From contig NZ_BBRX01000017.1 of the NCBI RefSeq assembly GCF_000829675.1, positions 62,001 through 126,000 on the forward strand: DNA of 64,000 bases. The letters run 5' to 3'. The DNA comes from Acinetobacter rudis (lineage in GTDB: Bacteria; Pseudomonadota; Gammaproteobacteria; Pseudomonadales; Moraxellaceae). Under the pieces are notes generated by a model. The model was not told the origin of the DNA and searched no databases. It saw only the letters and a program-made list of their open reading frames with translations. The position numbers and the translations under genes were made by a program. Positions 56,064-64,000 of the stretch are shown piece by piece (the first letter of the stretch is position 1; each line of letters starts with the position of its first letter).

Positions 56064-57637
56064 TATTTAGCCTCCGCAAATGGGCTATCAATACCAAGTT
56101 CTTTACAAAACTCAGCAATGACTTTGTCGGTATTTTGACTTTCAACTTCAAGGGCTTGCAATTGTTTAGCAATATCGTCTAAATCAATCTCAGCTTCGGC
56201 TTCAAAGGTGTCGACATAGCGTGGAATATTGAGGTTGTAGTCATTGTCTTTGACTTCTTGCAATGTCGCCACCTTGGCATATTTGTCAATGTCCTGACGG
56301 TTTTCAAAGGCAGCAACAATATTGTCCAAATGTTCAGGCAAAAGTTTATTTTGGTTCTTTTGTTTTTCAAACTCATTACTGGCATCAACGAATAGGATGT
56401 CACCCGTATGCTGACGATTTTTCTTCAGTACCAATATGCAAGTTGGAATCGAAGTACCATAGAAAATATTGGCAGGTAGACCAATCACCGTATCAATCAT
56501 GTTCATTTTCTCGATCAAGTATTGACGAATCACACCTTCACTCGAACCTCGAAACAGTACGCCATGGGGTAATACGACTGCCATCGTGCCATACTCATCC
56601 AATTGATGCAGCATGTGCTGCACAAAAGCCATGTCTGCTTTAGAACTCGGTGCAAGTTTGCCAAAACGGCTAAAGCGCTCATCTTGTAAAAAAATTGGAT
56701 CGGCTGACCATTTTGCTGAAAATGGTGGATTGGCAACAACCGCCTCAAAACGTTGCTCAATATGCTGTGGACGAGTCAGTGTATCTTCTTGCTTGATGTC
56801 AAATTTGGCAAAATGCACATCATGCAAAATCATGTTCATGCGCGCCAAGTTGTAGGTGGTGCGGTTCATCTCTTGACCGTAAATCATATCGACATCTTGT
56901 ACCTCACGCTTTACGCGGAGCAACAACGAGCCTGAACCACAGGTCGGATCATAGACAGATCGTAGACGCTCTTTGCCTTGAGTGACAATTTTAGCAAGCA
57001 AAGTTGATACCGTTTGAGGCGTATAAAACTCACCTGCTTTTTTACCTGCACCAGAGGCAAACTCACCAATCAAGTATTCGTATGCATCACCCAATACATC
57101 TGATTCAGAGTTACTCAGATCAAAATCAATATTGTCGAGATGCGTCAGTACCTTAGCCACTAACGCATTACGGTCATTGGCATTGTTACCCAACTTGGTT
57201 GAGTTAAGATCAAGATCTTCAAAGAGATTGGCAAAATCATCTTCTGATTCTGCACCCAAAGTACTGCGTTCTATTTCTCGTAAGGTATTTGCAAGTTCAT
57301 CGAGAATAAACACACCTTGACGACCACGCTCTGCAATCGTATGGAATAATTGCTTTGGCGCTAAAGCATAGCCCACTTCTTCAACTGAATTTTCTTTAAT
57401 CCCCTTGATCAGTTCAGCATGGTCAACATTACTTTCATCCAGTTGATCGTACTGTTCAGCTACACCTTCATCCTGCAATAACTCATTGGCAAAAGAAATT
57501 GCTTTTTCTGAGAGATATTTGTAGAAAATAAAGCCCAAAATGTAGTCACGAAACTCATCTGCCCCCATTTTCCCACGTAGATCGTTTGCAATATTCCAAA
57601 GGTGTTTTTGTAGTTGTTGAAGTTGTACTTGGGTCAT
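56063..57637 (-). CDS. hsdM: Type I restriction-modification, HsdM methylase subunit
   Basis: HsdM transfers methyl from SAM to N6 of adenine. The 524-residue product has the N-terminal helical domain (WNIANDLRGKMGADEFRDYI), the SAM motif DPTCGSGSLLLRV and the catalytic NPPF in AVVANPPFSAKWSADP. The ATG at 57637 (MTQVQLQQLQKHLWNI) gives the usual N-terminus; the frame reaches 57739, but the extra 34 residues do not fit the family. It is the first gene of the operon and overlaps hsdS by one base. Confidence 0.96.
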   Translation of the reverse strand: MTQVQLQQLQKHLWNIANDLRGKMGADEFRDYILGFIFYKYLSEKAISFANELLQDEGVAEQYDQLDESNVDHAELIKGIKENSVEEVGYALAPKQLFHTIAERGRQGVFILDELANTLREIERSTLGAESEDDFANLFEDLDLNSTKLGNNANDRNALVAKVLTHLDNIDFDLSNSESDVLGDAYEYLIGEFASGAGKKAGEFYTPQTVSTLLAKIVTQGKERLRSVYDPTCGSGSLLLRVKREVQDVDMIYGQEMNRTTYNLARMNMILHDVHFAKFDIKQEDTLTRPQHIEQRFEAVVANPPFSAKWSADPIFLQDERFSRFGKLAPSSKADMAFVQHMLHQLDEYGTMAVVLPHGVLFRGSSEGVIRQYLIEKMNMIDTVIGLPANIFYGTSIPTCILVLKKNRQHTGDILFVDASNEFEKQKNQNKLLPEHLDNIVAAFENRQDIDKYAKVATLQEVKDNDYNLNIPRYVDTFEAEAEIDLDDIAKQLQALEVESQNTDKVIAEFCKELGIDSPFAEAK

Positions 57638-57811
57638 GTAGAAGCGAACCTGAAAAGCATGAAATTTATAATAGTTTACCTTGAAATCGTTGATTTGGAA
57701 TGTCTTTCTTAAAACCAACGACAATATAGGGCGTTGCAAATCGTAAAAAGCGTAAGACTATATTTTTGATAGATATATTATTCCTATGGTCCAAACAACA
57801 TAGGAGTGACC

Positions 57812-57970
57812 ATGAATAAATATTACCCTGAGCTTGATACCGTTTCTGATGTTCTAGAAATTATCCCCCATCCGCAGTGCAGATCGATTGCCCATGCCAT
57901 CCGTATCTGTAATGACCAAAATCAACACATTGTCACTAAGCTACATGCTGTTGCTGCTGTCTTACTCTAG
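57812..57970 (+). CDS. Small protein of 52 residues preceding an XRE regulator
   Basis: An ATG at 57812 lies six bases after AGGAG, a strong sign of translation. The 52-residue product (NKYYPELDTVSDVLEIIPHP, then QCRSIAHAIRICNDQNQHIV) is mixed in composition and has no recognisable motif. It is followed by the XRE gene nine bases after its stop, so the two are probably coexpressed. It is divergent from hsdM. Too short for confident family assignment. Confidence 0.6.
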   Translation: MNKYYPELDTVSDVLEIIPHPQCRSIAHAIRICNDQNQHIVTKLHAVAAVLL

Positions 57971-57979
57971 GAGATGGTG

Positions 57980-58201
57980 ATGCATGCACTACAACAATGG
58001 CTGATTACTCAGCGTCAGCAGAAAGGTCTGTCCCAACTGCAACTCGCACAACGTCTTGGTCAATCTATTGGATATATTGAGAAAATCGAGCAGGGTGACT
58101 ATGTACTGGAAATCATCGAATATTTGCACTACTGCCAAGCCTTAGATGCTGATCCGAGTGTAGGAATCACCTTGATTGACCTCGCCATTTCCAAAGATTA
58201 G
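57980..58201 (+). CDS. XRE-family DNA-binding protein, copy A
   Basis: The 73-residue protein is essentially one helix-turn-helix of the Cro/CI type: KGLSQLQLAQRLGQSIGYIE, then KIEQGDYVLEIIEYLHYCQ. The start is the ATG at 57980, with AGGAG seven bases upstream; another ATG at 57974 is too close to the AGGAG. It is convergent with a paralogue at 58205-58456 (about half the residues shared). It may regulate the RM system or the island genes. Confidence 0.85.
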   Translation: MHALQQWLITQRQQKGLSQLQLAQRLGQSIGYIEKIEQGDYVLEIIEYLHYCQALDADPSVGITLIDLAISKD

Positions 58202-58204
58202 CGA

Positions 58205-58456
58205 TCATCCTTTTTCTGCAAGAGTTTGCTGTATCAAGCTGAGTCCAACTTGAGGATCAAGCTTCAAGCTACGGCAATACCAAACGTATTCCACAACATC
58301 CAAACGACGTTCGCCTTGTTCTACTTTTTGCACATACGAATGTGGTTTATCCATGCGTTCCGCTAATGCACGCATAGACAATTGTTGTGATTCTCTTTCT
58401 TGCTTCAACCACTTAGTTAAAGCCTGCATTTCTGCGGTATTGATGCTTGTCGTCAT
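58205..58456 (-). CDS. XRE-family DNA-binding protein, copy B
   Basis: The 83-residue HTH protein is a paralogue of copy A. It has QQLSMRALAERMDKPHSYVQ, then KVEQGERRLDVVEYVWYCRS, and the shared tail LKLDPQVGLSLIQQ. Its ATG lies next to an inverted repeat (58482-58502) that could be its own operator and also the regulator site of the rightward gene block beginning at 58561. The likely role is repression of the divergent promoters. Ligand or target not known. Confidence 0.85.
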   Translation of the reverse strand: MTTSINTAEMQALTKWLKQERESQQLSMRALAERMDKPHSYVQKVEQGERRLDVVEYVWYCRSLKLDPQVGLSLIQQTLAEKG

Positions 58457-58481
58457 GTACCTATTATCGATACAATGCTAT

Positions 58482-58502
58482 TTGTACCCAAAAGAGGTAC
58501 AA
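58482..58502. promoter_or_regulatory. Inverted repeat between divergent genes, probable XRE operator
   Basis: TTGTACC and GGTACAA are separated by seven bases. A further GTACC lies 24 bases to the left, near 58457. The repeat sits between the copy-B regulator (leftward) and the gene block starting at 58561 (rightward). Confidence 0.6.
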
Positions 58503-58560
58503 TATGCATAACATGTTGATTGCAAAAAACTAAGTGCTTATTTAAACAATAGGATTTTTT

Positions 58561-59115
58561 ATGGGGTTTTCAGATTTTCTTAGCTCTGCTTTGACTGCAG
58601 TAGCGACCTTTTCGGGTAATCCTGATATTCAGCAAGTTGCTAACTCTGCTAATGACATGGTGGTGTCCTACCAAACTCAGCAACTACAAGATATGGCTAA
58701 TCGTATCCTGAGTTCACCTGATGGTATCGCTCAATTTACAGAAAAAGGGCAAACCGTATGGAGAGCGTTACAGTACAACGCCAATGGTGAAATTGTTGGC
58801 TTTGCCGACTTTGCTACCAAGGAGGAGTATTTACTGCTCAAACAGCAGGAAGCACAGGAAATGTATGCTGAGCAACAAAGACTCAAAGCTGAACAGGCCG
58901 AAGCTGATCGACGTTATGCCATTCAATATGCAGCACAACAGCAAAAGCAACCGCAGCGAGGTGATGTCTCTATTGCCGATATCGATAGCTATGGCAGTAT
59001 GTTGGGTTCGTTGGAACAAGCAGGATGGAACTGTACTCAGTATCGGGACAATACCCCACCTTGGGATAAGTGTATGCAGCGCGAATTCAATAAAGCCGCC
59101 CGTGGTGGTCGCTAG
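58561..59115 (+). CDS. Island protein of unknown function with coiled-coil
   Basis: The 184-residue product opens MGFSDFLSSALTAVATFSGN, then QQVANSANDMVVSY. It has a central segment with long helices rich in E, Q, A and K (KQQEAQEMYAEQQRLKAEQA, then EADRRYAIQYAAQQQK) predicted as a coiled coil, and a C-terminus with two cysteines (AGWNCTQY, WDKCMQREF). The start follows AGGAT. It is the first rightward gene after the XRE pair. I do not recognise a family. Confidence 0.78.
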   Translation: MGFSDFLSSALTAVATFSGNPDIQQVANSANDMVVSYQTQQLQDMANRILSSPDGIAQFTEKGQTVWRALQYNANGEIVGFADFATKEEYLLLKQQEAQEMYAEQQRLKAEQAEADRRYAIQYAAQQQKQPQRGDVSIADIDSYGSMLGSLEQAGWNCTQYRDNTPPWDKCMQREFNKAARGGR

Positions 59116-59157
59116 TCTTCTTTACTTAATCCGTGGACAACGGATTTGGAGTTGAAT

Positions 59158-60075
59158 ATGCATCAACATTCTTCAGGCCCAGACAATACACATGACTTAT
59201 CAATGGCACTCAGTCAAGTTAAGCAAACCAGTATTCTGTCTTGGACTGTAATCATTCTGATTGCCTTAATGATTAGTGCAATCCCTACAGGCTTTGGCAT
59301 TGCTCTAGTTCCTCTTATTGGGCTAATCGGTGCTGTAATTGGCTTACCTTTCTCAAGATGGCTAGCAAAAAGAGCACATCACGTTGTTGTACTGGAACGT
59401 GATCATGCTGGACATAGTGAATATTTTTGGCTCTATGACCTTGTTGCTGATTTAGCGAGTACTGCCAATATCCCTATGCCCGAAGTCGGTATCTATGAAA
59501 GTTTAGATATGAACGCTTTTGCTTCTGGGCCTACACCCAACTATTCCGTTATTGCCTTTAGTACAGCATTACTTGAGCAAATGGATCTAGAAGAAATCCG
59601 AGCTGTGGCAGCCCATGAGATTGGTCACATCATGAGTAACGATATGCGAGGTATGGCACTACTGAGTGGTCTAATTACGTCTTTCATTCTGGTGTTTACC
59701 CTACCCCTGCAAGGCTTACGACTTCTCAATTTCTATGGAAATTCATACTCTGAAATCGTAGAGGTTATTCTATGGCTAGTAAAACTCATGCTGTCTATTG
59801 TATTTACTTTCCTAGGTTCCTTGGTCGTCAAAATGTATTCTAGAAAACGGGAGTATAAGGCCGATGCTATTGCTTCTTTGTTGGTGGGTAAACATGCCAT
59901 GATCCAAGCTCTATCTAAGCTTGCACAAGAGTCAGAGGTTATACCCATTCAACAGAGAGGATTCAATTCATTCAAGATTTCTAATCATAGCAATTGGGGA
60001 GAAATCTTTAGTACCCATCCGAGTATCGACAATCGAATTGAAGCACTGCAGCTTGAAACACATTCCCCATTCTAA
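59158..60075 (+). CDS. M48-family membrane metalloprotease (HtpX-like)
   Basis: The 305-residue protein has two membrane helices near the N-terminus (SWTVIILIALMISAIPTGFG, ALVPLIGLIGAVIG) and the zinc motif AAHEIGHIMSN with His-153. A later glutamate (KADAIASLLVGKHAM) likely completes the zinc site. Two more hydrophobic stretches (GLITSFILVFTL, VKLMLSIVFTFLGSLV) fit an HtpX-type inner-membrane protease for misfolded proteins. The ATG at 59158 follows GGAG. A small hairpin lies just upstream (59128-59146). Confidence 0.88.
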   Translation: MHQHSSGPDNTHDLSMALSQVKQTSILSWTVIILIALMISAIPTGFGIALVPLIGLIGAVIGLPFSRWLAKRAHHVVVLERDHAGHSEYFWLYDLVADLASTANIPMPEVGIYESLDMNAFASGPTPNYSVIAFSTALLEQMDLEEIRAVAAHEIGHIMSNDMRGMALLSGLITSFILVFTLPLQGLRLLNFYGNSYSEIVEVILWLVKLMLSIVFTFLGSLVVKMYSRKREYKADAIASLLVGKHAMIQALSKLAQESEVIPIQQRGFNSFKISNHSNWGEIFSTHPSIDNRIEALQLETHSPF

Positions 60076-60130
60076 AGACATTTCACCCTTATTTATCACA
60101 GTAGATCCTCATCTACTCAAAGGACTTTTC

Positions 60131-60580
60131 ATGAAAAAATTATTGTTTGTTCCATTGTTCGCTCTTACTGGTTTTGCTCATGCTGCCCCGAACATCTGGC
60201 AATTTAGTTCTACACAGGGTTTTGTCGAGTATTCAATCCAAGATGCCAAAGGCAATACGCTTTGGGTGACCTGTAATGAAGGTGCTGGGGATCAATACGA
60301 CCACTCTGCACGCTTTGAAACTAAGAAAGCCCGTTATGAAAATACTGACTCAAAATATCCACTGACCTTTGTACTTGATGGAAAAAACAGTGTTGCAGCC
60401 CCAGGAACGACAAAATGGCGTAATGGTGCTAACGCATGGTATGAATTTTCTCAAGGCATAGCTAAAGCCAAGAAAATTGATGTCTACCTCAATAATAAAA
60501 AGGTCACCACCTTTACCCCAACGCAGCAAAGTATCCGAGCTGTAGCCAAAGAAATATCGACTTGTCAGGCCATGTTCTGA
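60131..60580 (+). CDS. Exported protein of unknown function
   Basis: The 149-residue product has a signal peptide (KKLLFVPLFALTGFAHA, cleavage HAA) and a mature part rich in beta-strand-like stretches (FVEYSIQDAKGNTLWVTC, KYPLTFVLDGKNSVAAP, KIDVYLNNKKVTTFTP) with two cysteines. The ATG at 60131 follows AGGAC. The frame runs upstream into the protease gene to 59921, but those residues do not look like protein. The family is not recognised; it may be a periplasmic inhibitor or binding protein. Confidence 0.78.
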   Translation: MKKLLFVPLFALTGFAHAAPNIWQFSSTQGFVEYSIQDAKGNTLWVTCNEGAGDQYDHSARFETKKARYENTDSKYPLTFVLDGKNSVAAPGTTKWRNGANAWYEFSQGIAKAKKIDVYLNNKKVTTFTPTQQSIRAVAKEISTCQAMF

Positions 60581-60600
60581 TCCTATTTTCACAACTTTAC

Positions 60601-60638
60601 ATCCCGATGGCTCTCACCAGTCATCGGGATATTTTTTA
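60601..60638 (+). terminator. Rho-independent terminator after the exported protein gene
   Basis: The nine-base stem ATCCCGATG / CATCGGGAT is followed by ATTTTTT. Confidence 0.82.
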
Positions 60639-60650
60639 GGGAAAACTATC

Positions 60651-61208
60651 ATGTATAGACGATTAATATGCTCAGGTACTTTGGGTGCAGCAATTACGTT
60701 AAGTGCTTGTAACCCCTCCATCCAAACTGTAGATGCAGTAGCAAGCAGTAGTACTGATGCTTCTATTCCAGTAGTAGAGCAAACCGTATCCGAGCCTATT
60801 GCACCACCAGTAGAGACCGTTGCAGAAATCAAACCTGCCAAGAAAACCATCGTTGATGACACAAAGTGGCTCAAACGCTATGAGAAAAATGGTTATAAAA
60901 TTATCTTTTCTTCGACGGACAGACGCGTTGGTATGCTATTAAATGTCAATGATCCATACCCTCGATTTATTGTCAAAATGGCAGGCAATACCATGCAATT
61001 AGATGATTGCTCAGAAGATCTAGTCAATCCTCGTCCAACTGTAGTGGGAGGATACAAAGTTCAATATTCTTCCTCCTATGTTTGCCCCTCGAACATGATG
61101 GAAATCGATATGGGGTATCGTGATGATAAGGATACAGCCGTCATTCAGGTTAAAGACGTTATGAGTCAAGAAAAACTCGTGACATTTCAAAAATTAGAGG
61201 GCCGTTAA
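60651..61208 (+). CDS. Putative lipoprotein of unknown function
   Basis: The 185-residue product has a lipoprotein signal with lipobox LSAC (ICSGTLGAAITLSACNPS), so Cys-20 is probably lipidated. A Pro/Val/Ser-rich linker (VEQTVSEPIAPPVETVAEIK) follows and then a domain with KKTIVDDTKWLKRYEKNGYK. Two cysteines lie in DDCSEDL and YVCPSN. It starts at ATG 60651 after AGGGAAAAC and ends before a strong terminator at 61239. Unknown family. Confidence 0.8.
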   Translation: MYRRLICSGTLGAAITLSACNPSIQTVDAVASSSTDASIPVVEQTVSEPIAPPVETVAEIKPAKKTIVDDTKWLKRYEKNGYKIIFSSTDRRVGMLLNVNDPYPRFIVKMAGNTMQLDDCSEDLVNPRPTVVGGYKVQYSSSYVCPSNMMEIDMGYRDDKDTAVIQVKDVMSQEKLVTFQKLEGR

Positions 61209-61238
61209 GCTCTCCCATATCTCCATTTACAAACATCC

Positions 61239-61272
61239 ACCCAATAAGCCTTACGGTTTATTGGGTTTTTTA
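61239..61272 (+). terminator. Rho-independent terminator after the lipoprotein gene
   Basis: CCCAATAA pairs with TTATTGGG, with an inner GCC / GGT extension and a loop of four, followed by TTTTTTATC. Confidence 0.88.
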
Positions 61273-61291
61273 TCTTTTAAGGACTATTCAT

Positions 61292-61792
61292 ATGCAACCA
61301 CGTATCGATGACAAAATCGGACATCGCCTCATCAACACCTTGACCTGCAACAAATTATCCGAGAATGCCAAAGGCCAATTGCATTACCAACTTTGGCAGA
61401 ACAATGATGATCAAAGCTTTGCATGGGCACTCAGTCACAATGAATCCTCTGGTGGATTTAGTCGTGAATTGATCCACGTAGAGCACATCATGGCGGTACT
61501 GACTGAGCTTGATCAAACGGCCCAACCCTTTCACGCAACGGCATTCAAGTGCCTGTTTATTGGAAAGTCTGTCAATAATGCCAGCTTCTTTGCTGCGCTA
61601 TTGGTCGATCAAGGTGTGATTCGACTGCATCCACAAACCACTCGCCTACTGGAGGTCTCGGAAGAATATGCTTCATGGCCAATGTCTTTAGTAGAGCATA
61701 CGCAGGACAAATCAACAAGCAAACGAGGTGCCAAGGCTAAAGTCACTACGGACATGGAGGATGGTAATGCAGTACATCAAAACCAGCACTGA
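61292..61792 (+). CDS. Island protein of unknown function
   Basis: The 166-residue product starts at ATG 61292 nine bases after AAGGA. It has mixed alpha/beta composition (ENAKGQLHYQLWQNNDDQSF, then AWALSHNESSGGFSRELIH) and a basic tail (TSKRGAKAKVT). The last 26 bases overlap the next gene, which suggests translational coupling. No family recognised. It lies between two terminators in the island. Confidence 0.75.
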   Translation: MQPRIDDKIGHRLINTLTCNKLSENAKGQLHYQLWQNNDDQSFAWALSHNESSGGFSRELIHVEHIMAVLTELDQTAQPFHATAFKCLFIGKSVNNASFFAALLVDQGVIRLHPQTTRLLEVSEEYASWPMSLVEHTQDKSTSKRGAKAKVTTDMEDGNAVHQNQH

Positions 61793-62108
61793 TCTGATCC
61801 ACATTACTGATCATGCCATACGGGAGAGCATCGCTTTACACATGCAGACTTTGGCCGAACAGTATGCTGAACCTTATCAGGCCAGCGTACATGGATGGTT
61901 TGTTGTTTGTGAACATGATGCCGATCTACTCCAACCCTTTGCTGGTTTGACCTTTAGTCTTGCTGAAAAACTGCAGTCAGGTGAAGTAGAATTTGTTGAT
62001 AAAAAACAGAACTGGTACGAGGTCTTTATTTTATTGAACGACAACGAAGGCATCCTGATCTATGTTCCGACCTCAATACTAGAACGCCATCAACAGCTAG
62101 AAATCTAG
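61767..62108 (+). CDS. Island protein of unknown function
   Basis: The 113-residue product begins at ATG 61767, six bases after GGAGG; ATG 61761 is an alternative. It contains ITDHAIRESIALHMQTLAEQ and QYAEPYQASVHGWFVVCEHD, with FSLAEKLQSGEVEFVDKKQN further on. It overlaps the 3' end of the previous gene by 26 bases in another frame, so the two are likely cotranslated. No family is recognised. Confidence 0.75.
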   Translation: MQYIKTSTDLIHITDHAIRESIALHMQTLAEQYAEPYQASVHGWFVVCEHDADLLQPFAGLTFSLAEKLQSGEVEFVDKKQNWYEVFILLNDNEGILIYVPTSILERHQQLEI

Positions 62109-62168
62109 CACTCCTCACGTAACACCGCCTCCACCTTTTCCCAATTACTTTTTATCTGAGACCTTTTT

Positions 62169-62447
62169 ATGACAAAGCACTGTTTATTCGCTTTGGGTCA
62201 AGTCGTGTCTACACCCAATGCATTAGAACTTGCTAAACGAAAGCACATTGATCTGTTGGCCTTAATTCATCGTCATCAAACAGGTGACTGGGGTGATCTC
62301 TGTGAAGAAGATCGAGTGTCCAATGAAAATGCATTAGTCACTGATTCACGCATCCTATCCAGCTATCAGATGGACCAAGACAAAATCTGGATCATCACTG
62401 AGGCAGATCGCAGCGTTACCACCATCCTATTACCGAGTGATTACTAG
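62169..62447 (+). CDS. Small mobile-element-associated protein
   Basis: The 92-residue product has the pattern GQVVSTPNALELAKRKHIDL, then GDWGDLCEEDRVSNENAL and IWIITEADRSVTTILLPSDY. Proteins with these phrases occur on plasmids and integrative elements and are sometimes misnamed as restriction subunits; this is from memory. Function is not known. It ends 20 bases before a terminator and is the last gene of the rightward cargo block. Confidence 0.8.
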   Translation: MTKHCLFALGQVVSTPNALELAKRKHIDLLALIHRHQTGDWGDLCEEDRVSNENALVTDSRILSSYQMDQDKIWIITEADRSVTTILLPSDY

Positions 62448-62463
62448 CAGAACCCTAAAAAGG

Positions 62464-62500
62464 ACCCTAAAGCCACTTCGGCTTTGGGGTTTGTTTTTAT
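62464..62500 (+). terminator. Rho-independent terminator of the rightward gene block
   Basis: The stem CCCTAAAGCC / GGCTTTGGGG (one G-T pair) has a loop of five and is followed by TTTGTTTTTAT. Confidence 0.85.
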
Positions 62501-62836
62501 TGACCAAAGAACACTAAGGACGAATACCTTTTGGGAATGAGCTGGCTCAGTTTCTAGTAGTCAGTCGGTCCAATTTGATCATAAAAACAGCTATTTTTAC
62601 AAATTAACACAAAGTATTTTGCAATTTGAAGGGCATTTCAAGCCTGAACATCCTGCCTCAAATCCGAGGCGACCGAAATCCCTTGGATGTCCAGTCTCAA
62701 ACCTCTCTATATATTTATTTTTTAACCGTTTATTTTTCATACTGAACGAAAACATGAAGCTACCTTAGGCATAAATAAAGTCTTTTGTCTGAGGATTTCT
62801 TGTCTCTTTTTCTTAAACCCTTAATCAGGAACAACT
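62501..62836. other. Non-coding region upstream of the integrase with nested hairpin
   Basis: The 336 bases have no credible gene. GCCTC / GAGGC (62655-62670) is nested inside ACATCC / GGATGT (62648-62690), a compact structure. TCGGTCCAATTT near 62563 resembles the GGTCCATT repeats beside tRNA-Thr. It should carry the integrase promoter and may carry recombination or excision sites. Confidence 0.4.
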
Positions 62837-64000
62837 ATGAAGATAGACTTTCCATTAACTTCTTTCCCTCATGGAAAAGAAACTGATCTTAAGAAATTGG
62901 TCTCCAATCTTGAGGTTACAGGTATACGCTTTGTGCTATCTGCCCAAAACGCTCGCCTACTCTGTAGATTGAACTCTAAGGGAGTCAAAATCTCAAAAAG
63001 CTTGGGAACTTACGCTCATTCTGAACTTGAACAGCACTTGCCCATCATCATTGAGCAAGTACGCACTTTCCATACGCGTATAGCACAAGGCTTACACCCA
63101 TTCAAGGAGACTAAAAGTCCCAAAGACATTACTTTTGCTGAGTTTGCACAATCGACCTACATGCCCAATGCCATGAGTCGAAAAAAGTCATATCGTGATG
63201 ATGAATCTCGTTTGCATCTTCATGTAAACCCCGTTATTGGTGGACTTAAACTCAGTGAAATTAATGTCGGTACAATCCGTAAGTTACTGGATGATTTAAG
63301 TCAAAAACATCTAAGCCCTGCTTCCGTCAATCGTATTAGAGCAATGCTTTCATCATTATTTAACTTAGCTATCGACCATGAGTTGATAGAGAGCAATCCT
63401 GTTACCCGAGTTAAAAAGTTTCGGGAAAACAACCAAAAAGAACGCTATTTGAATGCCAATGAAACCAAGTCATTAATGACTATCCTTGGTCAACCTGCAG
63501 CTCACGGCATTCATAATTTGGTGATTGTCGCCATCATCCATTTTTTGCTACTGACTGGTGTCCGTAAACGTGAAGCAATGGATATGCGTTGGTCTGATGT
63601 CGATCTGAGTACAGGGGTTTGGTTACTCGGTGAAAACAAGTCAGGGAAAGCACGTCGTATCAACCTCAACCAAGATGCCTTGCAAATTCTTCAGCAATTA
63701 CCAAAGCAATCTCTATTCATCTTTTCGAATCCTGAGACAGGCCAGCCCTACAACGACATTCGCAAGACCTTTGACAAGATCATGCATGCTGCAGGTATCT
63801 ACAACATGCGTATTCACGACTTACGCCATAACTTTGCCAGTCTCGCTGTGAACAGTGGCCAAAGCCTCTATGTGGTGCAGCACCTACTTGGCCATGCCTC
63901 ACCGCAAACCACACAACGTTACGCACACCTACAGTCAGACACGCTAAAGCAAGCCTCCGAGGAGATTGCTGCAGCACTTCGTAGTCAAAGCCAACACGTC
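62837..64000 (+). CDS. Tyrosine recombinase (integrase), C-terminus cut off by window edge
   Basis: The frame starts at ATG 62837 after AGGAACA and runs 388 codons to the last base without a stop. It has an N-terminal arm-binding region, a core-binding domain (FAEFAQSTYMPNAMSRKKSY) and the catalytic domain. Catalytic residues are visible: Arg-243 in TGVRKREAMDM, Lys in GENKSGKARRINL, His-327 and Arg-330 in HDLRHNFAS, His-353 in LLGHASPQTTQ and nucleophile Tyr-362 in RYAHL. It is nearly complete (family about 400). It probably moved the island into a tRNA-type site. Confidence 0.95.
   Translation, partial: MKIDFPLTSFPHGKETDLKKLVSNLEVTGIRFVLSAQNARLLCRLNSKGVKISKSLGTYAHSELEQHLPIIIEQVRTFHTRIAQGLHPFKETKSPKDITFAEFAQSTYMPNAMSRKKSYRDDESRLHLHVNPVIGGLKLSEINVGTIRKLLDDLSQKHLSPASVNRIRAMLSSLFNLAIDHELIESNPVTRVKKFRENNQKERYLNANETKSLMTILGQPAAHGIHNLVIVAIIHFLLLTGVRKREAMDMRWSDVDLSTGVWLLGENKSGKARRINLNQDALQILQQLPKQSLFIFSNPETGQPYNDIRKTFDKIMHAAGIYNMRIHDLRHNFASLAVNSGQSLYVVQHLLGHASPQTTQRYAHLQSDTLKQASEEIAAALRSQSQHV

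Overview
The window reads as the chromosome of an Acinetobacter species (Gammaproteobacteria, moderately AT-rich). The basis is gene content and order recalled for that genus: rpsP-rimM-trmD-rplS, minor pilin genes beside rpsP, a 254-residue OmpR with an EnvZ partner, ettA, tex, dispersed his genes, and a PanZ-type acetyltransferase beside hisB. No database search was possible, so the genus is an inference and the species is open. No rRNA, CRISPR array or insertion sequence was seen.

Positions 1-46600 are mostly core chromosome. Left to right: a truncated LysR regulator; a TSUP permease and truB; the rplS-trmD-rimM-rpsP operon; a minor-pilin operon (pilV, pilW, pilX and an unusually short PilY1-like protein); ettA; metY; an SDR; tex; ompR-envZ; a CoA transferase; a methyltransferase; two identical tRNA-Phe genes, each with its own promoter and terminator; panZ-hisB-hisH, hisA and hisF, with an EamA exporter, three small genes and thrB between hisA and hisF; a di-iron hydroxylase divergent from an AraC-type regulator; a secreted nuclease; kup; tRNA-Ser; a FecI-FecR-TonB receptor surface-signalling set behind a Fur box; a hydrolase; and a TetR-regulated ABC exporter.

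Positions 45425-49441 are the most interesting part. Four tightly packed minus-strand genes encode a 5-aminolevulinate synthase (ALAS)-type enzyme, a GNAT acetyltransferase, a Gfo/Idh/MocA oxidoreductase and an MFS exporter. Acinetobacter is expected to make haem by the C5 (glutamyl-tRNA) route, so an ALAS in an operon with an acyltransferase, a dehydrogenase and an exporter looks like a small biosynthetic pathway for an amino-ketone-derived metabolite. The ALAS carries Ser where family members have a Thr that governs glycine specificity, and Ala instead of Gly just before the PLP lysine. Its reading frame is broken at a run of nine A. An 830-base AT-rich spacer lies upstream.

Positions 50766-64000 look like a mobile island beginning at a tRNA-Thr gene. 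It holds a type I restriction-modification system (hsdM, hsdS, hsdR) with an Abi_C-like gene between hsdS and hsdR, two paralogous convergent XRE regulators with a shared inverted-repeat operator candidate, and a run of plus-strand genes of mostly unknown function (an M48 protease, two exported proteins, several orphans). A tyrosine integrase runs off the right edge. The far boundary of the island is outside the window.
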